From NCBI RefSeq assembly GCF_025602895.1, contig NW_026516309.1:97131-161130 (forward strand): a stretch of 64,000 nt of DNA, written 5' to 3'. A program made the translations under genes and the position numbers. The stretch is from Polychytrium aggregatum. Taxonomy: Eukaryota > Chytridiomycota > Chytridiomycetes > Polychytriales. Below, in pieces: positions 1 through 13,448 of the stretch (position 1 is its first letter; each line of letters begins with the position of its first letter). The notes beneath the pieces are model-generated. The model was not told the DNA's origin and searched no databases. It saw only the letters and a program-made list of their open reading frames with translations.

Positions 1-1612
<1,612 letters not shown>

Positions 1613-3400
1613 TGCCGCGAGATCTGGGTACAGCCAGCGAGCGTAGCAGGGAGTTTTGGCGCATGGGCATACGGTGAGAAGAGAAAATAGCTTCGCCCCT
1701 CGCTTCAGTCACGCATCTGCGCTGCAAGGCCGCCGGTGCTGCCCCTGCATCTCGCTTGGTCGCGGCCATTTGCTTCTCGGAGCATCGCCTCGGAGCGTCG
1801 CCTCGGCGCGCCGCCTGCGCGGTCGGGCAAGCTGCTCCACTTACCAGGCTGCTTGTAGGCACGGAGAAGGTTGGATCTGCAGGCGCAGGTGTGCCGGCGG
1901 TATTGACGAGACCGCAGTGGTAGCGTGGGAAAGGCGAGGGCTGTCGGCCAAGCGCAAGGGCACGGTGACGGCAGGCAAGGAAGGGTGATTGGAGACGATC
2001 ACGTGGACACGGCCGCGAAAACGCAGAGGCGAGGCCGAGAGACGGGCGGGAGCGGCCCTCGGCAGAGCGAGAGCATGCTGCGAGAAGGCGACGAGTGTCG
2101 CGTGTGTGTGTGTGCTGATCATCCAAGAGAAAGCGCAAACGGCTGCGAGGGAAACGGCTTCTCTCCCAACTGCACAGGACCACGCTGGATACGACGGCGA
2201 TCGACAGAGGAGAGGTGCGACCGAGCTGATTGGGAGAACAAAGCAGCATTCAAAGACACCATCGCAACCGACAGACGAGCGCACGTCCGCAAGCGAGCGA
2301 GCAGTCCACCAAGCACCTTCGGACCACACCTGCCAGACAATGTGCCGATCCTTCCGAGGCCCGATGCCGGGCCGATCCCGAGCATCTGCGCACCTGAATC
2401 GAGGCTGCGGCTTCACCGCACCGCCAACGACATCGTTTTCAGCACGGCCACCATCCACCGCGACACCGTCGGCGTCCGCAGCCTCGGCGTCGTCGTTTGC
2501 GAGAGAGTTCGGATCATCGCCGGCTTCACACGGCACTCCACGATGCGTACCGACGGGATGCCGCACTTCCAATGTAATGCTGTGCGGGCTGGCTGGCTGG
2601 GTGCTGGATGGTGTGGGGCTGCATCGGGACTGCGAATGGCGGGTCTCTGGGCCGTGCAGAAACGGAACTGGAGCGAGGGAGACGGACCAGACCAAGGCAC
2701 CATCCGGGCGAGCCAAGGTCTCGAGACGGCGATGCACTCCATTGCCTTGCACTAATCACGAGCACCCCATTGCCTCTCTGGCCCACAGACCCTCTCCTCG
2801 ACTCTCGGTGTCGCCGATCTGGTGCCAAAAGCCAGAGGAATCTTTGCCCAGCTGACCCTGAGCGGCTACGGCGAAACAGGACCAGATCACTAGCGCCTGT
2901 ATGAGGTGGCAGAGACCTCGGGGAGCCTGCACAAGCCAATAAACACCGTCGATCGACAGAAACCAGCCGGACAGCATGTGTCGTGTGTATTGGAGCGGCA
3001 ACGGCCCGGGGAGCCGGAGCGAGGGAGGGGAGGGTGCGGCGACATGGCCAGCGACCGAGAGATCTGCCCAAGGGACTCTGGGCGAGCCGCGGGCGGCAGC
3101 ATCCCAGAGGCCCTCCGGCAACGAGTTCCAAAAATTGCCCATCGCAAAGTAGTCGATGGGACGCGAGGTGTGCCCAATGATTCAGGGTTTGGCAGTGCTT
3201 ACTCTCAGTCGACCTTCACGGACTAAGCCTGTCACCTCGGGAAAGAGACGGGTGGACAGCCATCGGCAGAGACGGAAGGACGGGCTTTTATAGGCGGGGC
3301 TGTGTGGCGCGTGGCTTGGCAGGTGCGTTGTCGGAATGAACAACCTGTCCATGATCGATCCGCATGACTGGCGGTGTGGTTGGCCTTGGGCAGATCTCAT
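1613..3400. other. Intergenic between MAPK and VPS5, no confident gene
   Basis: This is the shared upstream region of two divergent genes. Several open frames exist on both strands because the DNA is GC-rich. The best minus-strand candidate (about 3177-2756, containing a hydrophobic stretch near LCHLIQALVIWSC) has no family match I recognise and no clear splice structure. I leave it unannotated. Confidence 0.4.
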
Positions 3401-3404
3401 GGAA

Positions 3405-3512
3405 TGCCTCGCAGAGTATATCGCAGAGTACACCGTGGAGTATATCATGGAGTATATCATGAGTATATCATGGAGTATATCGTGGTGTATATCGTGGAAT
3501 ACCTCATGAAGC
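3405..3512. repeat. Degenerate GGAGTATATCAT tandem repeat
   Basis: Eight or so imperfect 11-13 bp copies of GGAGTATATCAT-like units, AT-rich against a GC-rich background, about 400 bp upstream of VPS5. It could act in the promoter, but nothing in the sequence proves that. Confidence 0.75.
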
Positions 3513-3894
3513 AAGGGTGTAGATGTCCATCGAGTCCACAGGGCTATCCAGACATGCGATCCGCGTGGCATTCAAGCGCATCAATCAAACGCCAGGTCGC
3601 CCCACGGCATTCCATGAGCGCCGCCATCGATGGCAATCGCATTGGATCGTTAACAGCCGTTGCGTCGGCCCATCGCCGCTGTCGTTACCGGTGCTCAGCG
3701 CCGGCAGGCTCGTCGTGGGCTGTGTGTCTATCCATCCCATCGATCGGCCCACCGCTCGCTTCGCCCTTGGCACGCTGCCCCCGCTGCCCGCGTTGCATTT
3801 CTTGGCTCCCTCGATGGACCCTGGCCGACCTCCCGCTCTCCATCTTGCGCCTCTCCCCGGCTCGTCCCATCCGTCGAGCTGCCCTGCTTCTGCC

Positions 3895-6573
3895 ATGGAC
3901 GAGCAAGACATCCTCTCAAGCTCCGTGTGGGAGGACTACCGGCCCTCTCCGCCTGCATCGTCCAACATCCATGTCTCGCTGCACTCGGTCGACTCGGGCT
4001 CCCAGATCTTTGGGGAACCCCCGCTGCCATCGTCGAGCCAGGGCCTGAACGAGTCTGCATCCGCCGCCGACGGTGCCGTCTTTGCTTCGACCGAGGATCT
4101 CGCCGAGCCCAGCACCATCGCAAGACGAGCCGAGTCCTTCTCGGCCTTCCAGACAGACCAGCCCGAGTCATCGGTGTTTTCGTCCTCTGCCTCGCTCGTC
4201 GAGCCTCAGTCGATCCAGCATCGGACCGAATCGCTGTCTGCGTTCGTCGTCGATGACCAGCCTGCTCACCCCGGCAATGGGATGCAGGCCGTGGCTTCTG
4301 TCTTTGACTCGAATGAAGAGCTCGTCGACCACCAGTCGGCCTCCGTGCTCAAGTCCGAGTCTCTCTCAGCCTTTGCGGGCCAGCCGTCCGAGGCCATCTA
4401 CGAGTCCACCGAGGATCTCAAGGACCTGCCGCCGGACCACCAGAGCTCCGAGTCGCTCTCGGCATTTGCAACTGGGGCCGATGCCCGCACTTCTGCTTTC
4501 TCATCCACTCATGATTTGGTCGAGCCAACAACCATCGCCACTCTCACCGAGACCTTTTCGGCGTTTGATCTGGCTCGCAGCAGCGACAACGTCTTTGACT
4601 CGACCACGAGCCTTCCCGAGCCCGCTGGTGCTTCCCGCACCGACTCGTTCTCAGCCTTCGATGTCTCCAAAGACCAGCCCGTTTTTGCATCGACGCAGAG
4701 TCTCAGGGAACGCGACCCTTCTCCCGCACCAATCTTTGACGATCCGCTGCAGGCCTTCTCGACGACAGCTGCAGCAAAGTACCATCCCCAAGCCGATCCC
4801 TGGATCCGCGACGATGCCCTTCTCGATGATCCGCTCTCGGCCCACACGCTTGGGTCGAATGCGGACAGGCACTCGCCCACCAACCCCTCCTCTCACATCA
4901 CTGCTGGCCTCGACAAGCTCCTGGATCCTCTCCGATCAAGTGTCGTCGACTCGCCTCTGCATCTGCACAGCGGGGCTTCGGGTGAACCGGCCCGCGCCAT
5001 TCCTGCTACCGGGCAGCTGCACGGCGCCAGGCTCTCCGAAGGTCGAGAACAGCACGGTGTCCCATCGTCGTTTGTCTCCGATGCTGCCTCGATCACTCCA
5101 ATTGCTCCATCGGACCGGGATGGCCGACGTTCCGAAGACGACGTTAGCGTCCACGAGACCGATCCCTTGGGCATCAACACACGCGCGGCCAAGTTTGTCT
5201 ATGACGATAGCTTTTACGCCCATGCTTCGTCGACAGCCAGAGCGCCGGGCCCAAAGGTATATGGCATGGATTAGACCCTTGTCGCAGCGATTGACTGCTG
5301 GGGGAATATCAACAAGGGAGGGGGATTCATGGAGCCGGATGTTGGTGCCACGTACTTGATGATAGCATCAAATATCGCTCGCTTGAATGTGAGCTCAGAG
5401 CAGCCCGCGATGATATGTGCAGCCATATTTCTCGGCGCAGTGGGGTGTGGGTTCAAAACAGGGGGGCAGCAGAGCTTACCTCACCGCTGTGACGACTGAA
5501 CACCCCAGGACCCTCCGCGATCGGCCTATGGCGATACAGCGATACCGCAAGAAGCTTCTCCCAAGCGGCCTGATGGAAACGGCTACAGCTACGAGGTATC
5601 AGTCGGAGAGCCCCAAAAGGTGGGCGATGCCATCAACCCTCACATGATATACAAGGTTCGCACCAAGGTAAACGACAATGCGTGAGCACTTTGGCGTGAT
5701 GCACTCGGCCCGTGCTGGCGACAGTTCTGTACGGTCAAGCAGCGTGTCGTCCACCGGAATAGACGATAGCCGTGGAGCACATCGCGTACGTTCCGAGCAG
5801 CGTCATTTGGCGAGCAGCTCACTGATGCCAACTGGATCCCAGACCAACGACCCAGCCTTCCGAAACGCCGAGTTCAGCGTCTCGCGACGTTACCGCGACT
5901 TTCTGTGGCTCTACAACCAACTCGTGAATCGGTACCCCGGAGCCATTGTCCCGCCTGTGCCCGAGAAGCACGCACTCGGTGAGTCCTCAAGGGCACTTGC
6001 AATCCGAGAGCTTCGTCGCTCACGAGCCCGAGTGGATCAAACCGATAGCTTACCAACCGCCCGCCACCCTCCACGCCTTTTATGATTGCGCACGCCCAGG
6101 CCGTTTCCAGGACGAATTGGTCGAGATGCGCCGGTCTTCGTTTGAGCGCTCGCTCCGCAAAATGGTCAACCATTCGATTCTCCAAAACGATCAGGACTTG
6201 CGTATATTCTTGGAGTCGGAGACGTTTGTGCACGACGTAAGTTGCAAATGCATGGCGAAAAGGTGTGAGCGGACGAATAAGTGCGGGCGAATCAGTCAGT
6301 CAATGTGGAGGACGGCGTGGGAGAGGGGAGGGGAAAACAAGCCGCCAACTTCCACATCATTTGTTGGTCCCACTGAACCTCAAGGTCACCCAAAAGAAGA
6401 GGGAAGAGTCCAAGGGATTTATGGGATTTTTGGGCGATGCCATGACCAATGCAAGCCAAACCTTTGTGAAGTACGTCGAAGTTGATCAGGTACGATCTCA
6501 GTCCATTTGCCGCCTGCTATCCGAGGCGCTCAAAGACGACCCGGCTTGGGGCGCGGCACACTCCCCTACAGCT

Positions 6574-6644
<71 letters not shown>

Positions 6645-8077
6645 TTAATCGCGCACAATCGCCGCTGGCATTTTCCTCGATGCTACCTTTGATTGTAACC
6701 CAACCCGATGGACTGCAAACACTACCATTGTCGTGGCTATCGGCTACCATCGCAGTGGTTTGAGGATAAGAAACGACAGCTGGACATTCTCGAAACTCAG
6801 CTACGCTCAATGTCCAGAGCACTCGAGGCTTTGGTGAAGCAAAGGAAAGGTATCGCAGGCGTCACGCATGCTCGAGCGGACTGTTGCGACCTGGACGACT
6901 CGCTCTCGTTGTGTCGCAGTGGAGGATGGGTCTGTTCGAAGCACGCAGAACCGATCACGCTTGACTACGGCATAGTCGGTAACTTGGCTCTGAGCCCCAG
7001 AATCTCACTCAAACTCCGTATATGCCATACCACCACCCGACACAGAGATTGGCGCAGCCATGTCTGAGTACGGCGAGAGCTTTGCCTCTGTCAGCAAGAT
7101 CGACAGCAGTCGGCCCATCTCGCATAACATCCTGTTGATCGGCAACATATACAAGCAAGTCAAGGAAATCTATGATCGACAGGTGTGGAAGGATAGAGAG
7201 GGCCATTCATCCGCGCACAGCAGGTGGAATTCTCGTGTGGCGGATCCGGCCCGAGAGACACTGGATCGACTGCGCTGAGTAGATGGATGGCCATGCGTAA
7301 CTACATTCCCTTGAGTAGCAATCAGGGATTTCGGGTGGAGTATCGCTCTGACTGATCACTCTGATTGCCCGCTTCGCCGATGGCGGCACTTCAACAGGCA
7401 AAGCATGATATCAACCATCTTGTCATTGTCGTCGAGGAGTACATTTTGACCATGGGATCGGTCAAGGTAGGATCGAGACTGTGGGTGACTGGCGACAGTC
7501 CAAGGACCCACCTGCCGACGGGACTCATCTGCAACAAACCGGCAGATGCGCTTCTCAAGACGTGCCCACCCTGTCGCCATGCTTTTGCTCCGTCCCGTTC
7601 CTCACAGCTTGTCGCTACTCTTTGCTTCCAGACGGCGTTTGCTGCTCGCAGCCGGGCCTATTCGCACTGGCAGACATTCGAACAGCAATACTACCGCAAA
7701 CAGGATGCTCTCGAGAAGCAGCGTGGGGCCAGCAAGCTCCGGTCAGACAAGATCCAGCAGGCGCAGAGCGAGCTGCTCGAGGTCGAGAAGCAGACGCGCC
7801 AGGCCAAGACTGAGTTCGAGACCATCTCGGCTCGGCTTCGGGCTGAACTGGAGTACCTTGACCAGGAAAAGATTGCCGACTTTGCCCAGGCGCTGCGGCT
7901 TTATCTCAGGTCGCTCCTGGAGAGCCACCAGGAGGTGAGTCGAGTCGAGTCGGTGCCGGTCGAGTTGGTTCGCTGCGCTGCTGAGCCGCTGAGCCGCTAA
8001 CCTCGACAATGGACATGCTGCTTCTGTAGATCCAGCGACTTTGGGAGTCGTATTTCGCCTCGGCTGTCCCGATATAG
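3895..8077 (+). CDS. VPS5: Vps5/SNX1-type sorting nexin (retromer)
   Basis: PX-BAR sorting nexin that pairs with Vps17 in the fungal retromer and tubulates endosomal membrane. Exons at about 3895-5256, 5509-5667, 5843-5978, 6100-6236, 6385-6489, 6756-6849, 7046-7182, 7398-7466, 7632-7933 and 8030-8077 join in frame to about 849 aa. The start MDEQDILSSSVWEDY has a good context (GCCATGG); an upstream in-frame Met at about 3814 is less likely. Residues 1-450 are acidic/Ser-rich with six repeats ending in SLSAF or SFSAF. The PX domain (about 480-598) shows the conserved SRRYRDFLWLYNQL and a Pro-rich loop before EKHALGRFQDE. The C-terminal BAR/Vps5 domain contains MSEYGESFASVSKID and the coiled-coil SHWQTFEQQYYRKQDALEKQ, ending LWESYFASAVPI. 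Family assignment is firm. The repeated N-terminus is unusual. Confidence 0.93.
6575..6647. repeat. (CTCCTG)n hexanucleotide repeat in VPS5 intron
   Basis: About eleven perfect copies of CTCCTG inside the intron 6490-6755, roughly 110 bp upstream of its 3' splice site. They create spurious poly-Leu and poly-Ala/Pro open frames that are not coding. Confidence 0.95.
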
Positions 8078-8992
8078 CCTCCTGGGTTGGTCGACATGGA
8101 CAGAACACAAGCCGCATGTGTCTCCATTTCTGCCTCAGGCAATGCAAACCACAGCGACAGCAGCAATGATAGAAACAGCGACGATGGTGCCAGAGCGTAC
8201 CAAACACGACTCGGACTTTGGTCACAGTACCCGCAACAAACGGACCAATAGCCCCCCCCTTCCGTTCCACTATTGGTGGCAACTCTCTTCCCTGAATACA
8301 TCCATGTTCATCCAGGGTATCCATCAGCAGCCACGGAGGAATCTATCACCTCCGATATCCTTCTTGATTGGAGTCATGGCAAGGGATTTGCCTTCATCCA
8401 CAGAGCACTAGCTTTCATGCAACGGAGTCACAGCAACTGTGGGGCACGCAACATGATCATCGTCTTGAAATCGGTAACGAAGAGTCCGGAGCAACTCAAG
8501 GTCACCACGACGAATCCTTCCACGTTGGGAATGGCCACTGTTGATTCTCTGGTGGACAATCTGCGGGATTTCAGTCGTCTTGAGTGACTCCACATCCAGA
8601 GCGTGCCAGTCCAGGCGACTATCAAGCTCAGGCGATCTACACTCCAATTCGATCACTCTGTCGCATCAGTAGTCCTGTCGCTGTCCACAAGTACTCGCAA
8701 CCAGCACTGACACCAGACGAAAGAGTCGCATGGAGAATCCAAGATGGCTGTGATATTGACCAGGACAGACAGTCAATTGCCCACAGGGCGACTGGGGCGA
8801 CATCGGGGTATGTGGACGGGGTGAGAGTGGGACACATCGGCAAGCTCTGGATGTCGTGCACAGACTCCGAGGCGATAGTTCAGGAATGTGTGTCAGGGAG
8901 ATGTGAAGCACCGTGCAAGTGAAGGACCATGGCTGTGCATGGGATGCACCATGAATGGCACTGCCAAACATGCAGTGACCTCCATCACCGAG
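8078..8992. other. Convergent intergenic, nothing recognised
   Basis: A 0.9-kb stretch between the stops of VPS5 (+) and the NRPS-like gene (-). Short open frames on both strands have no recognisable motif or splice continuation. Both genes' 3' UTRs must lie here. Confidence 0.5.
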
Positions 8993-9666
8993 TTAGTTGT
9001 GGGTGTCGGGACGGAAGATGTTGGGCCGCGGGTGCTCCTCGGGTCTCAGCGGTGACGGAGCGTTCAGAGGAGGTGGCAGATACCCGATGTGGGTCAGGTA
9101 CAGCAGCCCTCGCCCGGCGATCCTCCCGGCCTGGGAACCGAGGGCCGAATAGATCGACCGGGTGTTGGTGTTGTCGACCAGGAAGGACATGCTCAGGATC
9201 AGATGCATGAGCGTCGACATGGACGAGTCGTTGGTGAGCTGAGGCGTGAGGAGCAGAGACTTGAATCGCTCGCGGGTCTCGAACATGACGGACCAGCCAG
9301 AGGCATTGACAATCTCAAAGAGTCGAGTTTCGGTGATGACGCTGCGAGGTGGGCCGAGGGACAGGATGTGTGGGATGGTGGTGTGAGTGAGTGAGTGACT
9401 ACCGAGGAATGGCACTCATCCTGCTGCCCTCCCAGTCCGCTTGCCACTCGGCTCGCTCGCTCATCTCACCTGCGCTCTGGGTCGCTGATGTGGAACACAA
9501 ACTTGGGCAGGGCCACCTCGGAGGCAGCGATCGCAGCGACCACCTTGGCGACATGGTCGACTGGATTCATGGTGATGGTCACGGGGGTGGCATTGGAGGG
9601 AGCGATCCCGATGCGGATGCACCCCTTGATATACTGCCAGATGTAGTCGTCCGAGTGGCACACTGA

Positions 9667-9751
<85 letters not shown>

Positions 9752-12700
9752 GGATGAGATGAGCTGCTGCACCGCCACCACACCACCACACCACACCACC
9801 ACCACACCACATTGCCATATCACATCCAGTGACTCACCTCCATAGACACTGTCGCTTGCAATCAGCGATGGTCGGATGATCGTCGCAGGCACTCCCCTCG
9901 ATCGTGCCTTGTTGATCAGCTGTTCAGAGACCCACTTGGTCTGTGCATACCCGCCAGAGACGTTCCAGTTGGAATACACCCTCTCCTCGAGCGGCGTCCT
10001 TGCACCCCGTGCCATGGGAATCGCCCCGACCGCCGAGATGAAGTGCAGCGGCTTCAAGTGGTGGGTCGTGGCCAGCCGCAGGGCCGTCGCCGTGCCCAGG
10101 ACATTCGGCCCCTTGAGCGCCTCATAGTCGTCGAGCCAGTGCACCTCGGCGCCGCAGTGCACAACCATGTCGGTCTCCTTGCTGATCTTCTTCCATCGCT
10201 TGTTGGTCAGTCCCCACTGGTCGAGCGACAGATCGCCACAGACACCAACGAGTCGCGGCTTGACATTGTTCACGAGGTAGTGCGTTTGCTGCGGGTTGAG
10301 GATCAGCTTCCTGGCTGTCTCAAAGATGCGGTCGATGGCAGCCTGGTCGCTCGCGGCTCGGACCAGACAGTAGATCCTGGCAGCAGGGAACTTGGCAGCC
10401 AGCTCGTACAGCAGGAACGATCCGAGGAAGCCAGTGGCCCCCGTCAGGACGATGCCGCGAGGCGACTCGGGAAAGACAAGTGGAGGGAGACCCTCGGCCG
10501 TCACACTCGCATCGTCGAGCCGGGCGGCCTCCTGGTCGAGGTCGACTGTCGGCGGCATCAGCGGGTGGTTGCCTTGGAGATCAATCACCAGCTGGGCGAC
10601 ATCGAGGGGCGTCAGGCCGTTCGAGAGCAGCATCATCGGCGAGATCTCGACATCGTACTCTTCCTTGATGGCCAGGGCCAGGCGGCCGACGCTCAGCGAG
10701 TCAAACCCAGCTCCGCTGATGCTGTAGTTGCGGCCGTCGAGAGAGGGAATCCCGAGGAGCTGGCTGCCGAGGCTGGAGATTGCAGCCGCGATGCAAAACA
10801 GCGGGGCCTCGCTGGGGGCGAGACGGGGATACACAACGGATCCTTGGTGCAGATCGTTGTTCTCGGCGATCCACTTGATCTTCTTGAGGTCGCGCTTGCC
10901 AATCTCGGTCATGGGGATCTCGTCGAGCTGGAAGCAGTTGTGGATCGGCACCTTGGAGACGTTTGCAAGGCCAAGCAGATCCTGGGTCATTCGGATGATG
11001 TCGCTGGGCTCGGTGCGGGTCGTGGGGCGGGCCTGGAGAACATACAGCATCACGATCTTCTTCTCGGAGGTCTGGACAAACGCACAGTCGGCGATGGTGT
11101 GGCTCAGGTGCTGGACGACCAGGGCCTCGAGATGGTTCAGGTCGACATAGACACCGTTGACCTTGATCTTCTGGTCGAATCTGGAGTGATGGTGTGAAGT
11201 GAGGGAATGAATGATGTGAGTACTCGGGATACAGGAGCGGGACGTGTCGTCAGGGTACCAGATGTGCACTCGTCATCAATGAGAGTTGCAGCACCCGGCC
11301 ATTGACCTCACCTTCCAACCACAGTGAACTCGTTCTCGCTGACCATCTCGACCCAGTCCATGGTGCAGACTCGGGGCGAGCCGTCGCTGAGGAAGCCAAA
11401 GGAGGCCAGTCTGTCGTTGGGATTGGCATTGACAAAGTCGGGGTGGTTGCGGATGGGATGGTCGGGATCGACGGCGTAGACGAGGACGCCGCTCTTGGAG
11501 ACATTTTGATCAACGATATTGCCCTCCTCGTCAAAGAGGAGGCAGCGCACCCCAGGCTTGGCCTGCTTGTAGACTAGTTTATGTGCTTCGAGGATCTGGT
11601 TGACTGGTTGGAAAAACATCGCAGCGGCACCAATCAAGAGAGCCTGGAGGTTGAACTGAGAATGAATATCCTTGGAAATGTGTATCTGAAATGTCTGAAT
11701 AGTCTCCTGTCACCCACCTCGCTCGATCCATATGCTGACATCAACTCTGCATTTGGAAGAATTTTTCTCGCGCGCTGAACAATGCTTGGAGACACGAGCT
11801 CCGAGCCCAAGCCGATCTTTCTCGTTTCTGTCCATTTGACATCGGGATTCTGATTCTGAGCAACACTGATAATCATCTTCATGAGCGAGGGCGTCTGCGC
11901 ATGGGTAAAGTAATGCGAATCATCCATCAGCATTGGTGGGACGAATTGCTTGCCGTTCTCAATGGCAGCTTACCAGATATAGATACGATACGCCATCGTC
12001 AAGCATTCTGATGATGCTCTTGATTTTGTCGACAGTGTTGGGTGTGGGCTGGGGGGTCCACAAAGATCCGTTGAGGTTCAAGGCGCAGAGCATCAAAGTG
12101 AAAGTTGCGACAAACGAAGGTGTCTGATCGCCATGCAAGTTAGTTCTCAATTCATGGATGGCTCGACGCTCTGTTGCACAGGATCATATAGCTTACCTGA
12201 CACACTCCAATCTTTAAAAACATGTGCCCCAGAATGCTTCTGCCAGTTGTTGCACCAATATGAGGGAACTTGTATCTGAAGAACCATAAAGGAGTCTCAG
12301 AGAGTTAGAGACTTCGTTCAGTTGGAATCATCAAAGCGGTTGAAATGCCACGGGTCACTTACGTCTTGGGAATGCCTGTTTTCGTGGTTTGAGGAGCACC
12401 AACGAGGCACAGAGGTCAAACACACTTCCTGCTGATGTTTCGTTGTCCGTGTTCCGCTATCTCAGTCGCCACCTGATGTTCGCCCAGGTTCATATTCTTC
12501 CTCTGTAGTTGGAACTTGGCTCGCTCGTCACCATTCTCAAACACCCACATACCAGTCGTTCCAGAGGTCCCCAAATAGGCGACAAAGTCGTCGAGGGGTT
12601 CACAGACTTCGAGAGACGGGTGTGGGATGTTGTCCAGCACCGGGAACGTGGTGGCATCGGCCAAAGTCACTCCTATGGTGCGGCTAGGCTTGGTGTGGTG

Positions 12701-13448
12701 GTAGAGGATGTACTTGACCGCATGTCTGTCAAGTGTGGTTGTGGTTGTGGTGCAGGTGTCAGGGGCTCTGTAGAACAACTCAGGAGAGAGCTGGCTCGAC
12801 TCTCACTCCAGCAAACGGCCCGCCTTTGCTCATGACAGCGATTGAAAGCATACCTCTCGCACAGGGCTTTGCGAGCAGCAGAGGGAAGGTTCAGCGCGAG
12901 ATTGAGTGTCTTCCTGGATGCGAAAGACGATATGGGTGAGGCTCGTTCCCGTTGACAATGCCTCCTGTTCTGCCGGAGGGGCGCTCCACGATCGACGAAA
13001 CAGAGCAGCCATAACCAGAACAGATCGCCGCACACCACAGCATCCCACCGCAACACATCAGAGATGCCTACTTGCCGAGCATCCACACCGCAAACGAGTA
13101 GATCACCCAGCTGGCCTCGGCCTCGCAGAAGGTGCCGATGACCTCGTGGCCGTCGTTGTTCCAGCCAGGGAGGGCCTTGAGAGCCTGGGCGACCGAGTAC
13201 GCCTGCTTCCACACACGGAGATAGCTGAAGCGCTCCGAGATGCCGCTCTCGTAGGTGTTGATCAGGAGGGCATCGGGTTCGTCGCGGGCGGTGTTGATGA
13301 GACACTCGACGGGATGGAGCCAGGGACCAAAGGGATCGGGCTGAGACGGGGTCGCTGGCTGTGAGGAGACAGGGGTCTGGGCCTCTGGCGAGACAGGGGG
13401 CTCGGCATCGTCAGAGGGCTCAGAGGCCTCTTTGCCAGCCACGGGCAT
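8993..13448 (-). CDS. NRPS-like enzyme: adenylation - carrier - thioester reductase
   Basis: A single-module A-T-R enzyme related to alpha-aminoadipate and carboxylic-acid reductases. It should adenylate an acid, load it on a phosphopantetheine arm and release it as an aldehyde; the substrate is unknown. Eleven exons (about 13448-13072, 12913-12854, 12725-12553, 12375-12363, 12275-12197, 12123-11974, 11957-11718, 11655-11312, 11180-9838, 9662-9470, 9341-8993) give about 1106 aa. The A-domain core runs YLGTSGTTG then GIPKT, then YGSSE. The carrier serine lies in [13 protein letters not shown]. The reductase has the Rossmann start [18 protein letters not shown] and [11 protein letters not shown] (Y-x3-K). 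N-terminus [11 protein letters not shown] is Pro/Ser-rich. Not classical Lys2, because the N-terminal condensation-like part is missing. One exon junction (about 11974/11957) would need a 16-nt or 25-nt intron and may be a frameshift. Confidence 0.85.
9664..9751. repeat. (GAGAGT)n hexanucleotide repeat abutting a 3' splice site
   Basis: About fourteen copies of a GTGAGA/GAGAGT unit. On the coding (minus) strand it reads as a CT-rich (CACTCT)n tract running straight into the acceptor CTCTCAG of the next-to-last exon of the NRPS-like gene. It is followed on the plus strand by CCACCA-rich sequence. Confidence 0.95.

Noticed and set aside
2526-3177. Overlapping minus-strand frames with a hydrophobic segment
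   Set aside because: No splice continuation, no recognised family, and several frames are open at once in GC-rich DNA; not enough to call a gene.
4073-5359. 428-codon Ser/Pro/Arg-rich plus-strand frame
   Set aside because: Out-of-frame overlap of VPS5 exon 1; the frame with repeated SFSAF motifs joins to the PX domain.
6507-6692. Poly-Leu/poly-Ala frames
   Set aside because: Produced by the (CTCCTG)n repeat inside a VPS5 intron.
10043-11197. 384-codon plus-strand frame
   Set aside because: Antisense to the carrier-reductase exon of the NRPS-like gene, which has clear catalytic motifs on the minus strand.
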